59,856 nt of DNA from NCBI GenBank assembly GCA_020849725.1, contig JADLAZ010000146.1:1-59856 (forward strand). Reading direction: 5' to 3'. A program made the position numbers and the translations under genes. Below the pieces are notes generated by a model. It was not told the DNA's origin and did not search any database. It saw nothing but the letters and a program-made list of their open reading frames with translations. Numbering within the stretch: position 1 is the first letter of the stretch; each line of letters starts with the position of its first letter. Source of the stretch: Chloroflexota bacterium. Lineage in GTDB: Bacteria; Chloroflexota; Chloroflexia; Thermomicrobiales; JADLAZ01. Of the stretch, positions 10,591 through 18,613 are shown in pieces.

Positions 10591-10767
10591 ATGCGTCGAG
10601 TGACAGCCTCCCGATGGCTCCGTCGTCACCTGCAGTTTGAGCCACGGGCCGCTTCTTTCAGCCTGATCGGCGGGATGCTAGGCCCGATGGTGGTGGCTGG
10701 CCTGCAAGTGGCGGTCGTCGCCTGGGCCGACCGACTCGTGTTCTTCACGATCTTCATCGGTGGCTAA
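10591..10767 (+). CDS. Small membrane protein, 58 residues, unknown
   Basis: The ATG follows AGGAGAG (10577-10583) at a spacing of seven bases, which picks this start over a GTG/CTG-like region upstream. The product begins MRRVTASRWLRRHLQFEPRA, a strongly basic N-terminus. It then has one long hydrophobic stretch, SLIGGMLGPMVVAGLQVAVV, and a second, VFFTIFIGG, at the very end. This suggests one or two membrane helices with the basic end inside. I do not recognise a family. A hairpin about 65 bases downstream may terminate it. Confidence 0.5.
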   Translation: MRRVTASRWLRRHLQFEPRAASFSLIGGMLGPMVVAGLQVAVVAWADRLVFFTIFIGG

Positions 10768-10832
10768 CCGGCAAGGACGCGCTCGAAACACGCCAGTTCG
10801 CTGACGGAGCAGGATTGCGCGGCCCAAAGTAA

Positions 10833-10855
10833 CAGGGCGCTCGCGGTGCGCCCTG
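10833..10855 (+). terminator. Hairpin downstream of the small membrane protein gene
   Basis: CAGGGCGC (10833-10840) and GCGCCCTG (10848-10855) form an 8-base-pair stem with a seven-base loop. There is no T tract, so termination is only suggested by position. The rest of the gap to 11067 holds no gene that I can support. Confidence 0.35.
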
Positions 10856-11005
10856 CCCGGCGCTCATCCGCGCCGTCACCCGATGGGCCGCGACAACCGG
10901 CTATCAGAGCCAGGTCGCCGATCGCCCAGTGCGGGTGTGTTTCGCCTCGGCGCTGTCGGCTTTCAGGCCAGTAGGAACAGGGAGCGCCCGAACGATCGCG
11001 GCGAT

Positions 11006-11029
11006 GCGCAAATGGCTTGTCATTTGCGC
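11006..11029 (-). terminator. Perfect 9-bp hairpin downstream of the GlsB-like gene
   Basis: GCGCAAATG (11006-11014) pairs with CATTTGCGC (11021-11029) around a six-base loop. It lies about 40 bases past the stop of the reverse-strand GlsB-like gene, where a terminator is expected. No T run follows on that strand. Confidence 0.4.
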
Positions 11030-11067
11030 GCCACCGCGGCGTCTGTCGAACCGGCCTGGAAAGGGGC

Positions 11068-11334
11068 TTAGCTGGTCGCCGAGCGACCAGCAACCAGCCG
11101 ATAGATGAACAGGAGCACGATGGCGCCCACGATCGCGACCACGAGCGTCACCAGGTCGAAGCCGGCCATGAACTGCACGCCAGTCAGCAGGCTGTACAGG
11201 AACCCGCCAATGAATGCCCCAACGATACCGACGATGATATTCAGCAACCAGCCCTGCTGGGCATTTGTGCCGGCAATGAGACTCGCCAGCCAGCCGGCAA
11301 TCGCACCGATGATCAGCCAACCGATGATATTCAT
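11068..11334 (-). CDS. GlsB/YeaQ/YmgE family membrane protein
   Basis: 88 residues, nearly all membrane. MNIIGWLIIGAIAGWLASLI, then LNIIVGIVGAFIGGFLYSLL and LVTLVVAIVGAIVLLFIYRLV give three helices separated by glycine-rich turns, the pattern of the transglycosylase-associated/GlsB family. Family members are often linked to envelope or general stress, but the molecular role is unsettled. The start is the ATG five bases after GGGAGG; longer in-frame extensions are non-conserved. It is divergent from an ECF sigma factor gene across a 418-base gap, which may or may not be a functional link. Confidence 0.85.
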   Translation of the reverse strand: MNIIGWLIIGAIAGWLASLIAGTNAQQGWLLNIIVGIVGAFIGGFLYSLLTGVQFMAGFDLVTLVVAIVGAIVLLFIYRLVAGRSATS

Positions 11335-11752
11335 GACTACCTCCCGAGGGTAATGTCGCCATTTGCCCCGCCTCGTTGGCGGGCACAGCCACTGCGATGA
11401 GGGGCTGGCGCTCCGATGGTCCTCGTCGCAGTTGCCATGCCACCGATGCACGTTGATTGCAGGGCCAGTCGAGTCCCTCCACCGCTGGCCTGCGCTGTGC
11501 GAGCGGCGCTACCCGACCTCATCGCGGCGCCCATTTGGCGCCCATGCTGGTCGGGACGGACGTGCCGGCAACGCCCGTCGCCGACCGAGCGACAAGACGT
11601 GGCCGGCCGCTCATCCATGGCCCGCGGTGTGCAAGGTCCGATCGAGAGCGGTGTCGCCGCCAGGATCGGATCGGCAGAGCCGACGCCAGTTCGTCGCCTA
11701 CATCGCCGCGAGACCGGACCTGTGCTATGCGGATGATCGAGGAGAGCAGGAG
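11335..11752. other. Divergent intergenic region between the GlsB-like gene and the ECF sigma gene
   Basis: 418 bases without a supported gene. It contains a 6-bp inverted repeat CCCGCC/GGCGGG near 11366-11382 and a short direct repeat of GGCGCCCAT near 11526-11545. No clear promoter pair was found; a weak TGCTATGCG lies near 11721-11730. Confidence 0.4.
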
Positions 11753-12361
11753 ATGATGGCTGCTGTAACCCATGCCAGCCTTGCGCGATCGACAAGGGCC
11801 GCGCCCGTTGACGAGTCCTTTCTGGTGCGACGCGCGGCGCAGGGCGATGAGGCCGCATTCGCGACACTCGTCGCCCGCTACGATCACCACCTGTACCGCT
11901 TCGTGATGCACTACGTCCCTACCCATGAGGACGCCTGTGATGTACTGCAGCAGGTCTATCTGAAAGCCTATCGCGCCTTACCGCTGGTGCGGCTGGATCT
12001 GCGCCTGGCGCCATGGCTACGCCGGATCGCGACCAATGTGGCACTGGACCTGCTGCGGAGTCGCCGCCGGCGGCCGGAAGGCCCGTGGGGTACGGCAGGC
12101 GAGCAGGTCCTGCTGGCGCAGCGCGATCCATCGGCCGATCCGGAGCAGCACACGCTGCGCCAGGAGACGCGCCGCCTGGTTCAGACGGTCCTCACCGATA
12201 TGCGACCGCACCACCGCGCCGCGTTGACGATGTATGAGATGAGCGGCATGAGTTGCGCCGAGATCGGTGACCAACTTGGCATGACACAGGCTGGGGTCAA
12301 GAGCCTCCTCTTCCGCGCCCGCGAGGATTTCCGGCGCCTCTACGCCGCACGCAGCGCCTGA
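11753..12361 (+). CDS. ECF-type RNA polymerase sigma factor
   Basis: 202-residue group 4 sigma factor. Region 2 is DESFLVRRAAQGDEAAFATLVARYDHHLYRFVMHYV, then DACDVLQQVYLKAYRAL and LAPWLRRIATNVALDLLRSRRR, which covers core binding and -10 recognition. Region 4 is LRPHHRAALTMYEMSGMSCAEIGDQLGMTQAGVKSLLFRAREDFRRLY, a clear HTH for -35 recognition. The start is the first of two adjacent ATG codons, preceded by GGAGAGCAGGAG. No anti-sigma gene follows, since the next gene encodes a DUF3500 protein, so control of its activity is not visible here. Confidence 0.92.
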   Translation: MMAAVTHASLARSTRAAPVDESFLVRRAAQGDEAAFATLVARYDHHLYRFVMHYVPTHEDACDVLQQVYLKAYRALPLVRLDLRLAPWLRRIATNVALDLLRSRRRRPEGPWGTAGEQVLLAQRDPSADPEQHTLRQETRRLVQTVLTDMRPHHRAALTMYEMSGMSCAEIGDQLGMTQAGVKSLLFRAREDFRRLYAARSA

Positions 12362-12477
12362 GGCAGATCGCGGTCGGTCGTGGCCCGCGCCGAGCGATCG
12401 TGCCTGCCCGTGCCCGGAGGGCCTGCTGGGCTGAGGCCGGCAGGTCGCGGCAACCTCAGAACGTGGCCAGTGCGGTC

Positions 12478-12486
12478 TGCTAGAAT
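12478..12486 (+). promoter_or_regulatory. Extended -10 element, TGC-TAGAAT, for the DUF3500 gene
   Basis: TGCTAGAAT about 70 bases upstream of the start codon; no good -35 hexamer at the right distance. One of a recurring TGC-TANNNT set in this window. Confidence 0.4.
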
Positions 12487-12554
12487 GCCAACGGCGTCGC
12501 ATGACGTCGCCCGCCCGCCGCGGGAACACGGCGTCGAGTCAGGAGAAGGCCGTC

Positions 12555-13574
12555 ATGGTGGCAGAGTTGTCGCAGGCGCGGCGCGCGCCTGCCACGGTCC
12601 AACGCATGGCCGACGCCGTACGTCGCTTTCTCGATGGCTTGACCGACGACCAGCGCGCCGTGGCGACGTTTCCGTTCGACGGCGACGAACGCTACTTGTG
12701 GCACTACACGCCAGTCGCGCGCAACGGCCTGCAACTGAAGGACATGTCGCAGGTGCAGCGGGCGCTGGCCTTCGCGCTGATGCGCACCGGGTTCAGCGAG
12801 CGGGCCGGCGCGACCGCCCGTCAGATCATCGACCTGGAGCCGATCCTCAGCGAGCACGAGCGTATCGATCAGATGCCGTCGCAGTGGCCGCGCGACTCCG
12901 AACGCTACTGGTTCAGTGTCTTTGGCGAGCCGGGCAGCCGCGCGCCGTGGGCCTGGCGAGTCGGCGGACACCATATCGGCCTGTGTCATACTGTCGTGGA
13001 TGGTGACTGCGTGGCGGCGACGCCGCTGTTCCTGGGCGCCAATCCAGCGCGAGTGCGCTTTGGCCCGCTCACCGGCCACCGCACGCTGCCGGACGAAGAA
13101 GACATCGCCCGCGCCTTGCTGGCCAGCCTCAATCCAGCGCAGAGAGATGTCGCAATCGTCGATCCGGTCGCGCCGCGTGACATCCTGACGACCAATCTGC
13201 GGCGCGTGGAACCGGCCATGGCGCCCGCTGGCATCCGCTACGAGATGCTGACGGGCGAGCAGCGCGGTCATCTGGTCGCCCTCGTCCGACACTACGTCAC
13301 TCGCGCACCGGATGAGATCAGCGCCGGCGCCTGGACCGAGATCGAGCGCGATGGCCTCGACGGTGTTGGCTTTGCCTGGGCCGGTCCGCAGGAGCGCGGT
13401 CACGGCCACTATTACGCGATCAAGGGGCCGCGCTTCCTTATCGAGTACGACAACACCCAGAATGATGCCAACCACATCCACTCAGTCTGGCGCGACTATG
13501 CCAGCGACTGGGGCGAGGACCTCCTGGCAGCGCACTATGCCGACACGCATCACCAGGGCGATCATGGTCACTAG
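12555..13574 (+). CDS. DUF3500 family protein
   Basis: 339 residues, soluble, with no signal peptide. The start is the ATG (MVAELSQARRAPATVQRMAD) nine bases after AGGAG. Features of the DUF3500 family are FPFDGDERYLWHYTPVARNGLQLKDM near the N-terminus, PWAWRVGGHHIGLCHTVVDG and FLGANPARVRFGPLTGHRTLPDEED in the middle, and HGHYYAIKGPRFLIEYDNTQNDANHIHSVWRDYASDWGEDLL at the C-terminal end. The conserved His and Asp residues of the last segment suggest a metal site, but no reaction is established that I know of. An SDR gene converges on it 27 bases downstream. Confidence 0.85.
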   Translation: MVAELSQARRAPATVQRMADAVRRFLDGLTDDQRAVATFPFDGDERYLWHYTPVARNGLQLKDMSQVQRALAFALMRTGFSERAGATARQIIDLEPILSEHERIDQMPSQWPRDSERYWFSVFGEPGSRAPWAWRVGGHHIGLCHTVVDGDCVAATPLFLGANPARVRFGPLTGHRTLPDEEDIARALLASLNPAQRDVAIVDPVAPRDILTTNLRRVEPAMAPAGIRYEMLTGEQRGHLVALVRHYVTRAPDEISAGAWTEIERDGLDGVGFAWAGPQERGHGHYYAIKGPRFLIEYDNTQNDANHIHSVWRDYASDWGEDLLAAHYADTHHQGDHGH

Positions 13575-13601
13575 CGCCGATTTGGCCGGCGCCGGCCAGC
13601 G

Positions 13602-14396
13602 TCACTGCGACACCGGCGGCGCCGACACATTGCTGTCACCGATCTGGCCCGACCGCAGGTACAAGCCACCGTCGACCCAGAACACCTGCCCCGTGACGTA
13701 GCCGGCCGCCTCTGAGCAAAAGTAGAGTACGCCGCCGGCGATATCCTCCGGGTAGCCGACGCGCCCGATCGGCGTGGCGGCGGCAAACGTGCCGGCGTAG
13801 TCGGGCAGCTCGTGACGCGTGCGCTCGATCAAAATGGCGCCCGGCGCGACGGCGTTGACGGTGATGCCAAGCGACCCCAACTCGACGGCCAGGCCCATCG
13901 TCAGCAGGTTCAGACCGCCCTTGGAAGCGTTGTAGGGCGTGGCGCGCTTGAAGGCTGACCGGCTGGCGCCGCTGGAGATGTTGACTACCCGACCCCAGTG
14001 CTGGCCCTGCATCAGCCGCGCCGCCGCCTGGGTACAGAAGAACACGCTCTTCAGGTTCGTGTCGAGTGTGCGGTCCCAGTGGTCTTCGTCGGTGGCGAAG
14101 AAGTCCTCCCACAGCGTGATGCCAGCATTGTTGACCAGGATGTCGATCCCACCAAGACCGGTGGCAGCCTCATCGATCAGCCGCCGGCACTCCGCAACCT
14201 GCTGCACATCGGCCGAGATCGCCAGCGCCTTGCGGCCCAGCGCCCGGATGTCGGCGACGACTGCCTCGGCCCCTGCACGATCGCTGTGGTAGGTGACTGC
14301 AACATCTGCGCCAGCTTTGGCCAGCGCCCGCGCGATGCCGGCGCCGATACCTTTACTGCCGCCGGTGACCACCGCTCGCCGTCCTGTCACAACCAT
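13602..14396 (-). CDS. Short-chain dehydrogenase/reductase (FabG/glucose dehydrogenase-like)
   Basis: 264-residue classical SDR. The Rossmann motif is VVTGGSKGIGAGIARAL (TGxxxGIG), followed by NNAG in DILVNNAGIT. The catalytic Ser is in VVNISSGASRSAF and Tyr/Lys in YNASKGGLNLLTMGLAVEL. The family ending is YVTGQVFWVDGGLYLRSG. The substrate is not readable; the cofactor could be NAD(H) or NADP(H). The start is the ATG seven bases after AGGAGG. It stands alone, convergent with the DUF3500 gene and divergent from the antiporter gene. Confidence 0.92.
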   Translation of the reverse strand: MVVTGRRAVVTGGSKGIGAGIARALAKAGADVAVTYHSDRAGAEAVVADIRALGRKALAISADVQQVAECRRLIDEAATGLGGIDILVNNAGITLWEDFFATDEDHWDRTLDTNLKSVFFCTQAAARLMQGQHWGRVVNISSGASRSAFKRATPYNASKGGLNLLTMGLAVELGSLGITVNAVAPGAILIERTRHELPDYAGTFAAATPIGRVGYPEDIAGGVLYFCSEAAGYVTGQVFWVDGGLYLRSGQIGDSNVSAPPVSQ

Positions 14397-14497
14397 GTAT
14401 CTACCTCCTGACGCTCGCCCGGCTCTGTCGGCCAGTGGCAGCTAAGCGTACCAGGCGAGCGCCCGCCTCGCTGAGCCGCGCGCCACGCAGCCGGACC

Positions 14498-14506
14498 TGC
14501 TAGCAT
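14498..14506 (+). promoter_or_regulatory. Extended -10 element, TGC-TAGCAT, upstream of the antiporter gene
   Basis: TGCTAGCAT lies about 150 bases before the antiporter start, so the transcript would carry the inverted repeat at 14533-14563 in its leader. No clear -35. Confidence 0.3.
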
Positions 14507-14532
14507 CGACGGCGATCGACGATCTGTGAGTA

Positions 14533-14563
14533 AACTAGCGAGAATCGAAGGTTATCGCTAGTT
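14533..14563 (+). promoter_or_regulatory. Inverted repeat in the antiporter leader
   Basis: AACTAGCGA (14533-14541) and TCGCTAGTT (14555-14563) are perfect 9-base complements separated by 13 bases, about 95 bases before the antiporter start. The stretch is AT-richer than its surroundings. It could be an operator or an RNA hairpin. Confidence 0.45.
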
Positions 14564-14656
14564 CATCGACACATGGCCTACCGTGTGCCGGCTCCTCCTC
14601 TAGCCGGCGCCATGGTAGGATGCGTGCCACCGGGCCAAGCGCCGGGCAGGGGATAC

Positions 14657-16342
14657 ATGTCGGTCGAAGTTCAGCTCCTGATCAATGTGGCGGCCGCGGT
14701 GACGATCGCCCTGGCCGGCGGGCTGCTGGCCCACCGACTGGGTCAGTCGGTGATCGTCGGCTATCTCCTGGCGGGCGTCATCATCGGCCCGTTCACACCG
14801 GGCTTCACCGCCGATCGCTCCGGGATCGCGGCGCTGGCCGAAGTCGGCGTCATCTTCCTCATGTTTGCGCTCGGAATCGAGTTCTCCGTTCGCGAGCTGG
14901 CGCGCGTGCGCAACATCGCTATCTTCGGCACGCTCGCCCAGGTGACGCTGACGATCGCCGCTGGCTTGGGCCTCGGCCTCGTCTTTGGGTGGCCCTTGGC
15001 CCAAGCGCTGTTCTTTGGCGGCATCATTTCCATCAGCAGCACGATGGTGATCCTCAAGACGCTGGCCGACCGGGGCGAGGTGGCGTCGATGCATGGGCGC
15101 GTGCTGCTCGGCATGCTGGTCATCCAGGACCTCGTCGTCGTGATTCTCATCGTACTGCTGCCGGGGCTGGCGAGTGGCACGCCCGCGGCACTGGGCGACC
15201 TGGCGCTGACCGTAGCCAAGGCGGCCTTGTTTGCCGGCGCGACGGTATTTCTCGGCATTCGTGTCGTGCCGCGCCTGATGGCTGCTGTCGAGCGCCTCGG
15301 GTCGTCCGAGCTGTTTCTGCTGACGGCTGTCGCGCTGGCGCTAGGCACGGCTGGGCTGAGCGCGATCCTCGGCCTGTCGACGGCGCTGGGCGCCTTCTTG
15401 GCCGGTCTGCTGCTCGCTGAGACCGAGTACGACCACCGGATCATTGCCGAAGTCATTCCGATGCGCGATGTCTTTGCTACCCTCTTCTTCGTCTCCATCG
15501 GAATGCTCATCGATCCGGCATTCATTCTAGCCAACTTCGGGACGATCATCGGGTTGGCGGCCGCCATCGCGGCGATCAAGATCGGTATCACGTTGCTGGT
15601 TCTGCTTCCAACGCGGCTGAGCGGGCGCACCATCACCCTCGTCAGCCTGGGCATGCTGCAGATCGGCGAGTTCAGCTACGTCATGGCGCGGGTAGGCAGC
15701 GACGTCGGCGCGATCAGCAACACGGTCGCCACGCTCATCCTGACCACGTCGCTGGTCACGATTGTGGCCACACCAACCGCCTTCGCCATTGGACCAGCGG
15801 TGGCCCACCGCCTGGGGCGCCTACCATGGATTGGGCGTCGGTTTCGGCCGGGGACGGTGCCCAGTTTCACCGAGGGTGACTTGTCTGGCCATGCCATTGT
15901 CGCCGGCTACGGCCGCGTCGGCCAGCAAGTCGTCGCTGGACTGAGTGAGGCTGGCATGCGCGTGGTCGTCATCGACGAGGACCTGCACCGGGCACAGGCG
16001 GTGGCCGCCGCCAACATGAGCGTCGTGCTGGGCGATGCCGGCCGGCCGGCCGTGCTGGCGGCGGCCCGGGTGCAGCAGGCGGCCCTGGTCGTGGTGGCGC
16101 TGCCGGATTCGATCGCCATCAACCTGGCGGTATCCGCGGCACGGCGAGCCAACGTCGGTGTGCCGATCGTCGCCCGCGTGGCCCGCGCGGATGATGCCGA
16201 CGCCATCCGACAGGCCGGCGCGACCGCGACCGTCGCGCCGGAACGTGCCGGCGCCCTACTCCTCCTTGATGAGTGCGCCCGCTTTCTGGAGGCGCCGATC
16301 GACCACCGCCGACCGGAACGCGCCATCGCCGAGAGCGACTGA
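14657..16342 (+). CDS. Monovalent cation:proton antiporter with TrkA-N/RCK domain (KefB-like, CPA2)
   Basis: 561 residues. The N-terminal two thirds form about 12-13 membrane helices of the Na+/H+ exchanger fold (HRLGQSVIVGYLLAGVIIGPFTPG, MFALGIEFSVRELARVR, GGIISISSTMVILKTLADRGE, LGAFLAGLLLAETEYDHRI). A soluble TrkA-N domain starts at about residue 410 with GHAIVAGYGRVGQQVV (GYGRVG at 417-422), the NAD(H)-binding motif that gates K+ transport in this family. It would exchange K+ or Na+ for H+ across the cytoplasmic membrane. The start is the ATG (MSVEVQLLINVAAAV) after AGGGG; an in-frame ATG 28 codons upstream would add a non-conserved extension. A 9-bp inverted repeat lies in the leader. Ion specificity is inferred from family. 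Confidence 0.92.
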   Translation: MSVEVQLLINVAAAVTIALAGGLLAHRLGQSVIVGYLLAGVIIGPFTPGFTADRSGIAALAEVGVIFLMFALGIEFSVRELARVRNIAIFGTLAQVTLTIAAGLGLGLVFGWPLAQALFFGGIISISSTMVILKTLADRGEVASMHGRVLLGMLVIQDLVVVILIVLLPGLASGTPAALGDLALTVAKAALFAGATVFLGIRVVPRLMAAVERLGSSELFLLTAVALALGTAGLSAILGLSTALGAFLAGLLLAETEYDHRIIAEVIPMRDVFATLFFVSIGMLIDPAFILANFGTIIGLAAAIAAIKIGITLLVLLPTRLSGRTITLVSLGMLQIGEFSYVMARVGSDVGAISNTVATLILTTSLVTIVATPTAFAIGPAVAHRLGRLPWIGRRFRPGTVPSFTEGDLSGHAIVAGYGRVGQQVVAGLSEAGMRVVVIDEDLHRAQAVAAANMSVVLGDAGRPAVLAAARVQQAALVVVALPDSIAINLAVSAARRANVGVPIVARVARADDADAIRQAGATATVAPERAGALLLLDECARFLEAPIDHRRPERAIAESD

Positions 16343-16383
16343 TCGGCATGATCGGTCGCCACACCCCACCGGTCGCGGCACGA

Positions 16384-17247
16384 TCAAGCGGGCTTGAGGT
16401 ATTGTCCGGCGACCCAGCCCTCATCACCCGCGTACAGGACGCGCCACCAGGTGAGCCCGCCGACCTCACGTGGTCCATCCAGGACAGTCACTCGCTCGCC
16501 ATTGCGGATCGACCGTAGCACGACACCGGCCGACCCTGGCTCACGCCGCAGCCGCAGACCGTCGGTCGAACCGGTATCAACGACCGCGGCCGCGCCAGGG
16601 CGCACACTGACCGGCGCCGCTGTGCCAGCCGGCGCGGTCGTTCCTGTTGGCGGCGCGGTCGGCGCGATGGTGGGGCGTGCGGTCGGCGCCGCCGTCGGCG
16701 CCACCGTCGATGCCACCGTCGGCGCGAGCGTGGGCGCGACCGTGGCCACGACCGGCACCGTGGCTGTCGGCACGATCGCCGTCGGCGTCGCTACGTCACC
16801 CGCCGCCTGCATCAGGAGGCCAGTCCAGAGCAAGTAGCCTACCAGCAAACCGCCGATGATCAGTGCCGGCACGAGCAAGCGCAGGCGGTCCACGCGCGAA
16901 GCGGGCGCGGGCGTTGCCGCCCCGTCGGCAGCTACGATGGACTGACCCGCCGCCGATGTATGGTCACTCGCGCCGGCGTGCAGGAGGGGTGAGTCTGTGG
17001 CCGGCGCGCTGGCGCTACGCACGGACGGTTCGGCCGCGCCGGTCGTCACGGCGGCCGGCTCGCTGGCGCCCGGCTCGGCGGCCTCCCAGTAGTCACCGAA
17101 CTGGCGATGACAGTCGAGTTCGCGCTCGTCGACGAGATGGTTCTGATGCGGCGCGTACAGCAGTGGGTGGCGGCACCACCCCTTCCGCCAGAGGGGGGCC
17201 GGCTGAAAATGCCGGCAGGTGCTGCAGCGGCGCGGTGGCGTGGGCAT
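16384..17247 (-). CDS. Zinc-ribbon-like / TM / SH3b-domain protein with Ala-Pro-Thr-rich linker
   Basis: 287 residues in four parts. The first is a cysteine motif, CSTCRHFQPAPLWRKGWCRHP followed by a Cys in ERELDCHRQFGDYW, resembling a small metal-binding domain. Next comes a low-complexity Ala/Ser/Pro region, then one membrane helix (LRLLVPALIIGGLLVGYLLWTGLLMQ, about 120-145). A long repeated APT-type linker (VAPTLAPTVASTVAPTAAPTARPT) follows. Last is a C-terminal SH3b domain (GLRLRREPGSAGVVLRSIRNGERVTVLDGPREVGGLTWWRVLYAGDEGWVAGQYLKPA). The likely topology is cysteine domain in the cytoplasm and SH3b outside against the wall or envelope. The linker DNA is itself a degenerate tandem repeat. 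The molecular role is unknown. It lies downstream of the M42 peptidase gene but has its own promoter-like element. Confidence 0.82.
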   Translation of the reverse strand: MPTPPRRCSTCRHFQPAPLWRKGWCRHPLLYAPHQNHLVDERELDCHRQFGDYWEAAEPGASEPAAVTTGAAEPSVRSASAPATDSPLLHAGASDHTSAAGQSIVAADGAATPAPASRVDRLRLLVPALIIGGLLVGYLLWTGLLMQAAGDVATPTAIVPTATVPVVATVAPTLAPTVASTVAPTAAPTARPTIAPTAPPTGTTAPAGTAAPVSVRPGAAAVVDTGSTDGLRLRREPGSAGVVLRSIRNGERVTVLDGPREVGGLTWWRVLYAGDEGWVAGQYLKPA

Positions 17248-17281
17248 CGCCTCACCTTACACCAAACAGGTCAGCGAACAA

Positions 17282-17334
17282 AGCGACGGTCGACCAGGGA
17301 TCACCCCTGGCCAGCGCCGTCGCTCGGAATTATA
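17282..17334 (-). promoter_or_regulatory. TATAAT -10 element followed at once by a nested hairpin
   Basis: Reverse-strand TATAAT (17334-17329) would start transcription near 17322. There the outer stem AGCGACGG/CCGTCGCT (17282-17289 with 17317-17324) encloses an inner stem CCAGGG/CCCTGG (17294-17299 with 17305-17310). The hairpin could terminate the upstream M42 transcript or form the 5' end of the zinc-ribbon/SH3b mRNA. Confidence 0.45.
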
Positions 17335-17392
17335 GCGTAGGCTGACCCGGTGGGCGGAGATTGCCCGAGGGTGATCGCCACGCGATTGCTGG

Positions 17393-18430
17393 CTACAACC
17401 CGTTGCGAGCCACCGCACACAGCCACTCGACCAACGCTTCAACATCGGCCAGGTGGGCGGTCTCAAACGGGCTGTGCGTGTAGCGAGTTGGGAAGGCGAC
17501 CATCGCCGATGGAATGTCGGCGGCCATGAATGCCTGGCCGTCGCTGCCGAAGTTGCCGAAGACGGCGTGCTGGATTGGAATACTGCGCGCCTGCGCCACT
17601 TGCTCCAGGCGCGCTGTCAGCGCATGGTCGTAGTGGACCCGGGTGTCCTTATGCACCAGCACCGGCCCCCAGCCGAGGCGCAAGGGAACCATCGTGTCAC
17701 TGAGCGCCGGGATGTCGCCCGCCAGGCCAATCTCGACGATGATCGCCGCATCGAAGCGCTCGCGCGCCACCAGTGCCTGAGCGCCAATCAAGCCGATCTC
17801 CTCCTGCACGGTGCAGGTGAGCGTCAGGTCGATCCGGCGCTCGGCAGCCGGCACGCGCCGCGCCACCTCAGTAATCGCCACCAGTGGCACGCGATCGTCG
17901 AGCGACTTGCCCACGATGTGCTGGCCCTGGCGACGCGTGGTGGCGTCCCAGACGATGCGCGTGCCGGGAGTGACGCCGGCGGCTACCAACTCAGCGCGGG
18001 TCAGGCCAGTGTCGACCCAGAAGTCGTTCCAGGTCAGTTCGGTCAGCTCCTTGAGTGCCAGCGCGGCGGCATGGCCGGTGGCCGTGGCGATGATGCCGGG
18101 CACAGTCTGCCGGCGGCCCAGCACCCGCACTGGCTGCCCGAGCATGAACCAGGTTCGGCTCGGTGCGGCGCGAGTCCAGACCTGCCCCCACGCCAGCCAG
18201 ATGAAGCCCCGGTCGTCGATCGCGCGCACGGTGTAGCACAACTCGTCGGCATGAGCGACCAGAGCCACCCGTGGGCCGGCGCCACCGGCCCGCCCGATAA
18301 CGTTGCCGATGCGCGTGCGTTCGGTGCTGATGCCCGCAGCTTCCCAGGCCGTGGCAACGGCATCAGTGACCGCCATCTCCTGGCCAACCGGGCCGGCCAG
18401 TTCGGTCCAGGCCTTGATCTCGTCGAACAC
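17393..18430 (-). CDS. M42 family metallopeptidase (glutamyl aminopeptidase/endoglucanase-like)
   Basis: 345-residue dinuclear-metal aminopeptidase, the family's usual length. Metal-site segments are VALVAHADELCYTVRAIDDRG (His, Asp), GKSLDDRVPLVAI (bridging Asp), CTVQEEIGLIGAQAL (the catalytic Glu pair) and RYTHSPFETAHLADVEALV (His). The segment that normally carries a metal-binding Asp in a VDV motif reads IIVEIGLAGD here, with Glu in its place. The start chosen is the GTG (VFDEIKAWTELAGPVGQE) five bases after GGGAGG; an ATG seven codons upstream would have the ribosome site inside the gene. It probably trims N-terminal residues from peptides in the cytoplasm. It is divergent from the MMPL transporter gene. 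Confidence 0.9.
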   Translation of the reverse strand: MFDEIKAWTELAGPVGQEMAVTDAVATAWEAAGISTERTRIGNVIGRAGGAGPRVALVAHADELCYTVRAIDDRGFIWLAWGQVWTRAAPSRTWFMLGQPVRVLGRRQTVPGIIATATGHAAALALKELTELTWNDFWVDTGLTRAELVAAGVTPGTRIVWDATTRRQGQHIVGKSLDDRVPLVAITEVARRVPAAERRIDLTLTCTVQEEIGLIGAQALVARERFDAAIIVEIGLAGDIPALSDTMVPLRLGWGPVLVHKDTRVHYDHALTARLEQVAQARSIPIQHAVFGNFGSDGQAFMAADIPSAMVAFPTRYTHSPFETAHLADVEALVEWLCAVARNGL

Positions 18431-18613
18431 GCTCACCTCCCGCTCCCTCATCAGCAGTCCGCCAGTCGAGGAACAAAGCGAGATCTTGGGTCGTGAGTGC
18501 CGTGTCGTCAAGCCGACATCTGCACGGATATGTCCATACAATAGTGCCTGTCGATGGCTCGGCCGGGGTCACGCTGGCGCCGGACGTGCTGAGCCGCCTG
18601 CCAAGGAGAAGGT

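Noticed and set aside
16630..16790. Tandem GGCG/ACC-rich DNA repeat that could be taken for a CRISPR or satellite array
   Set aside because: It is the coding DNA of the Ala-Pro-Thr linker of the SH3b protein, in frame and degenerate, without spacers.
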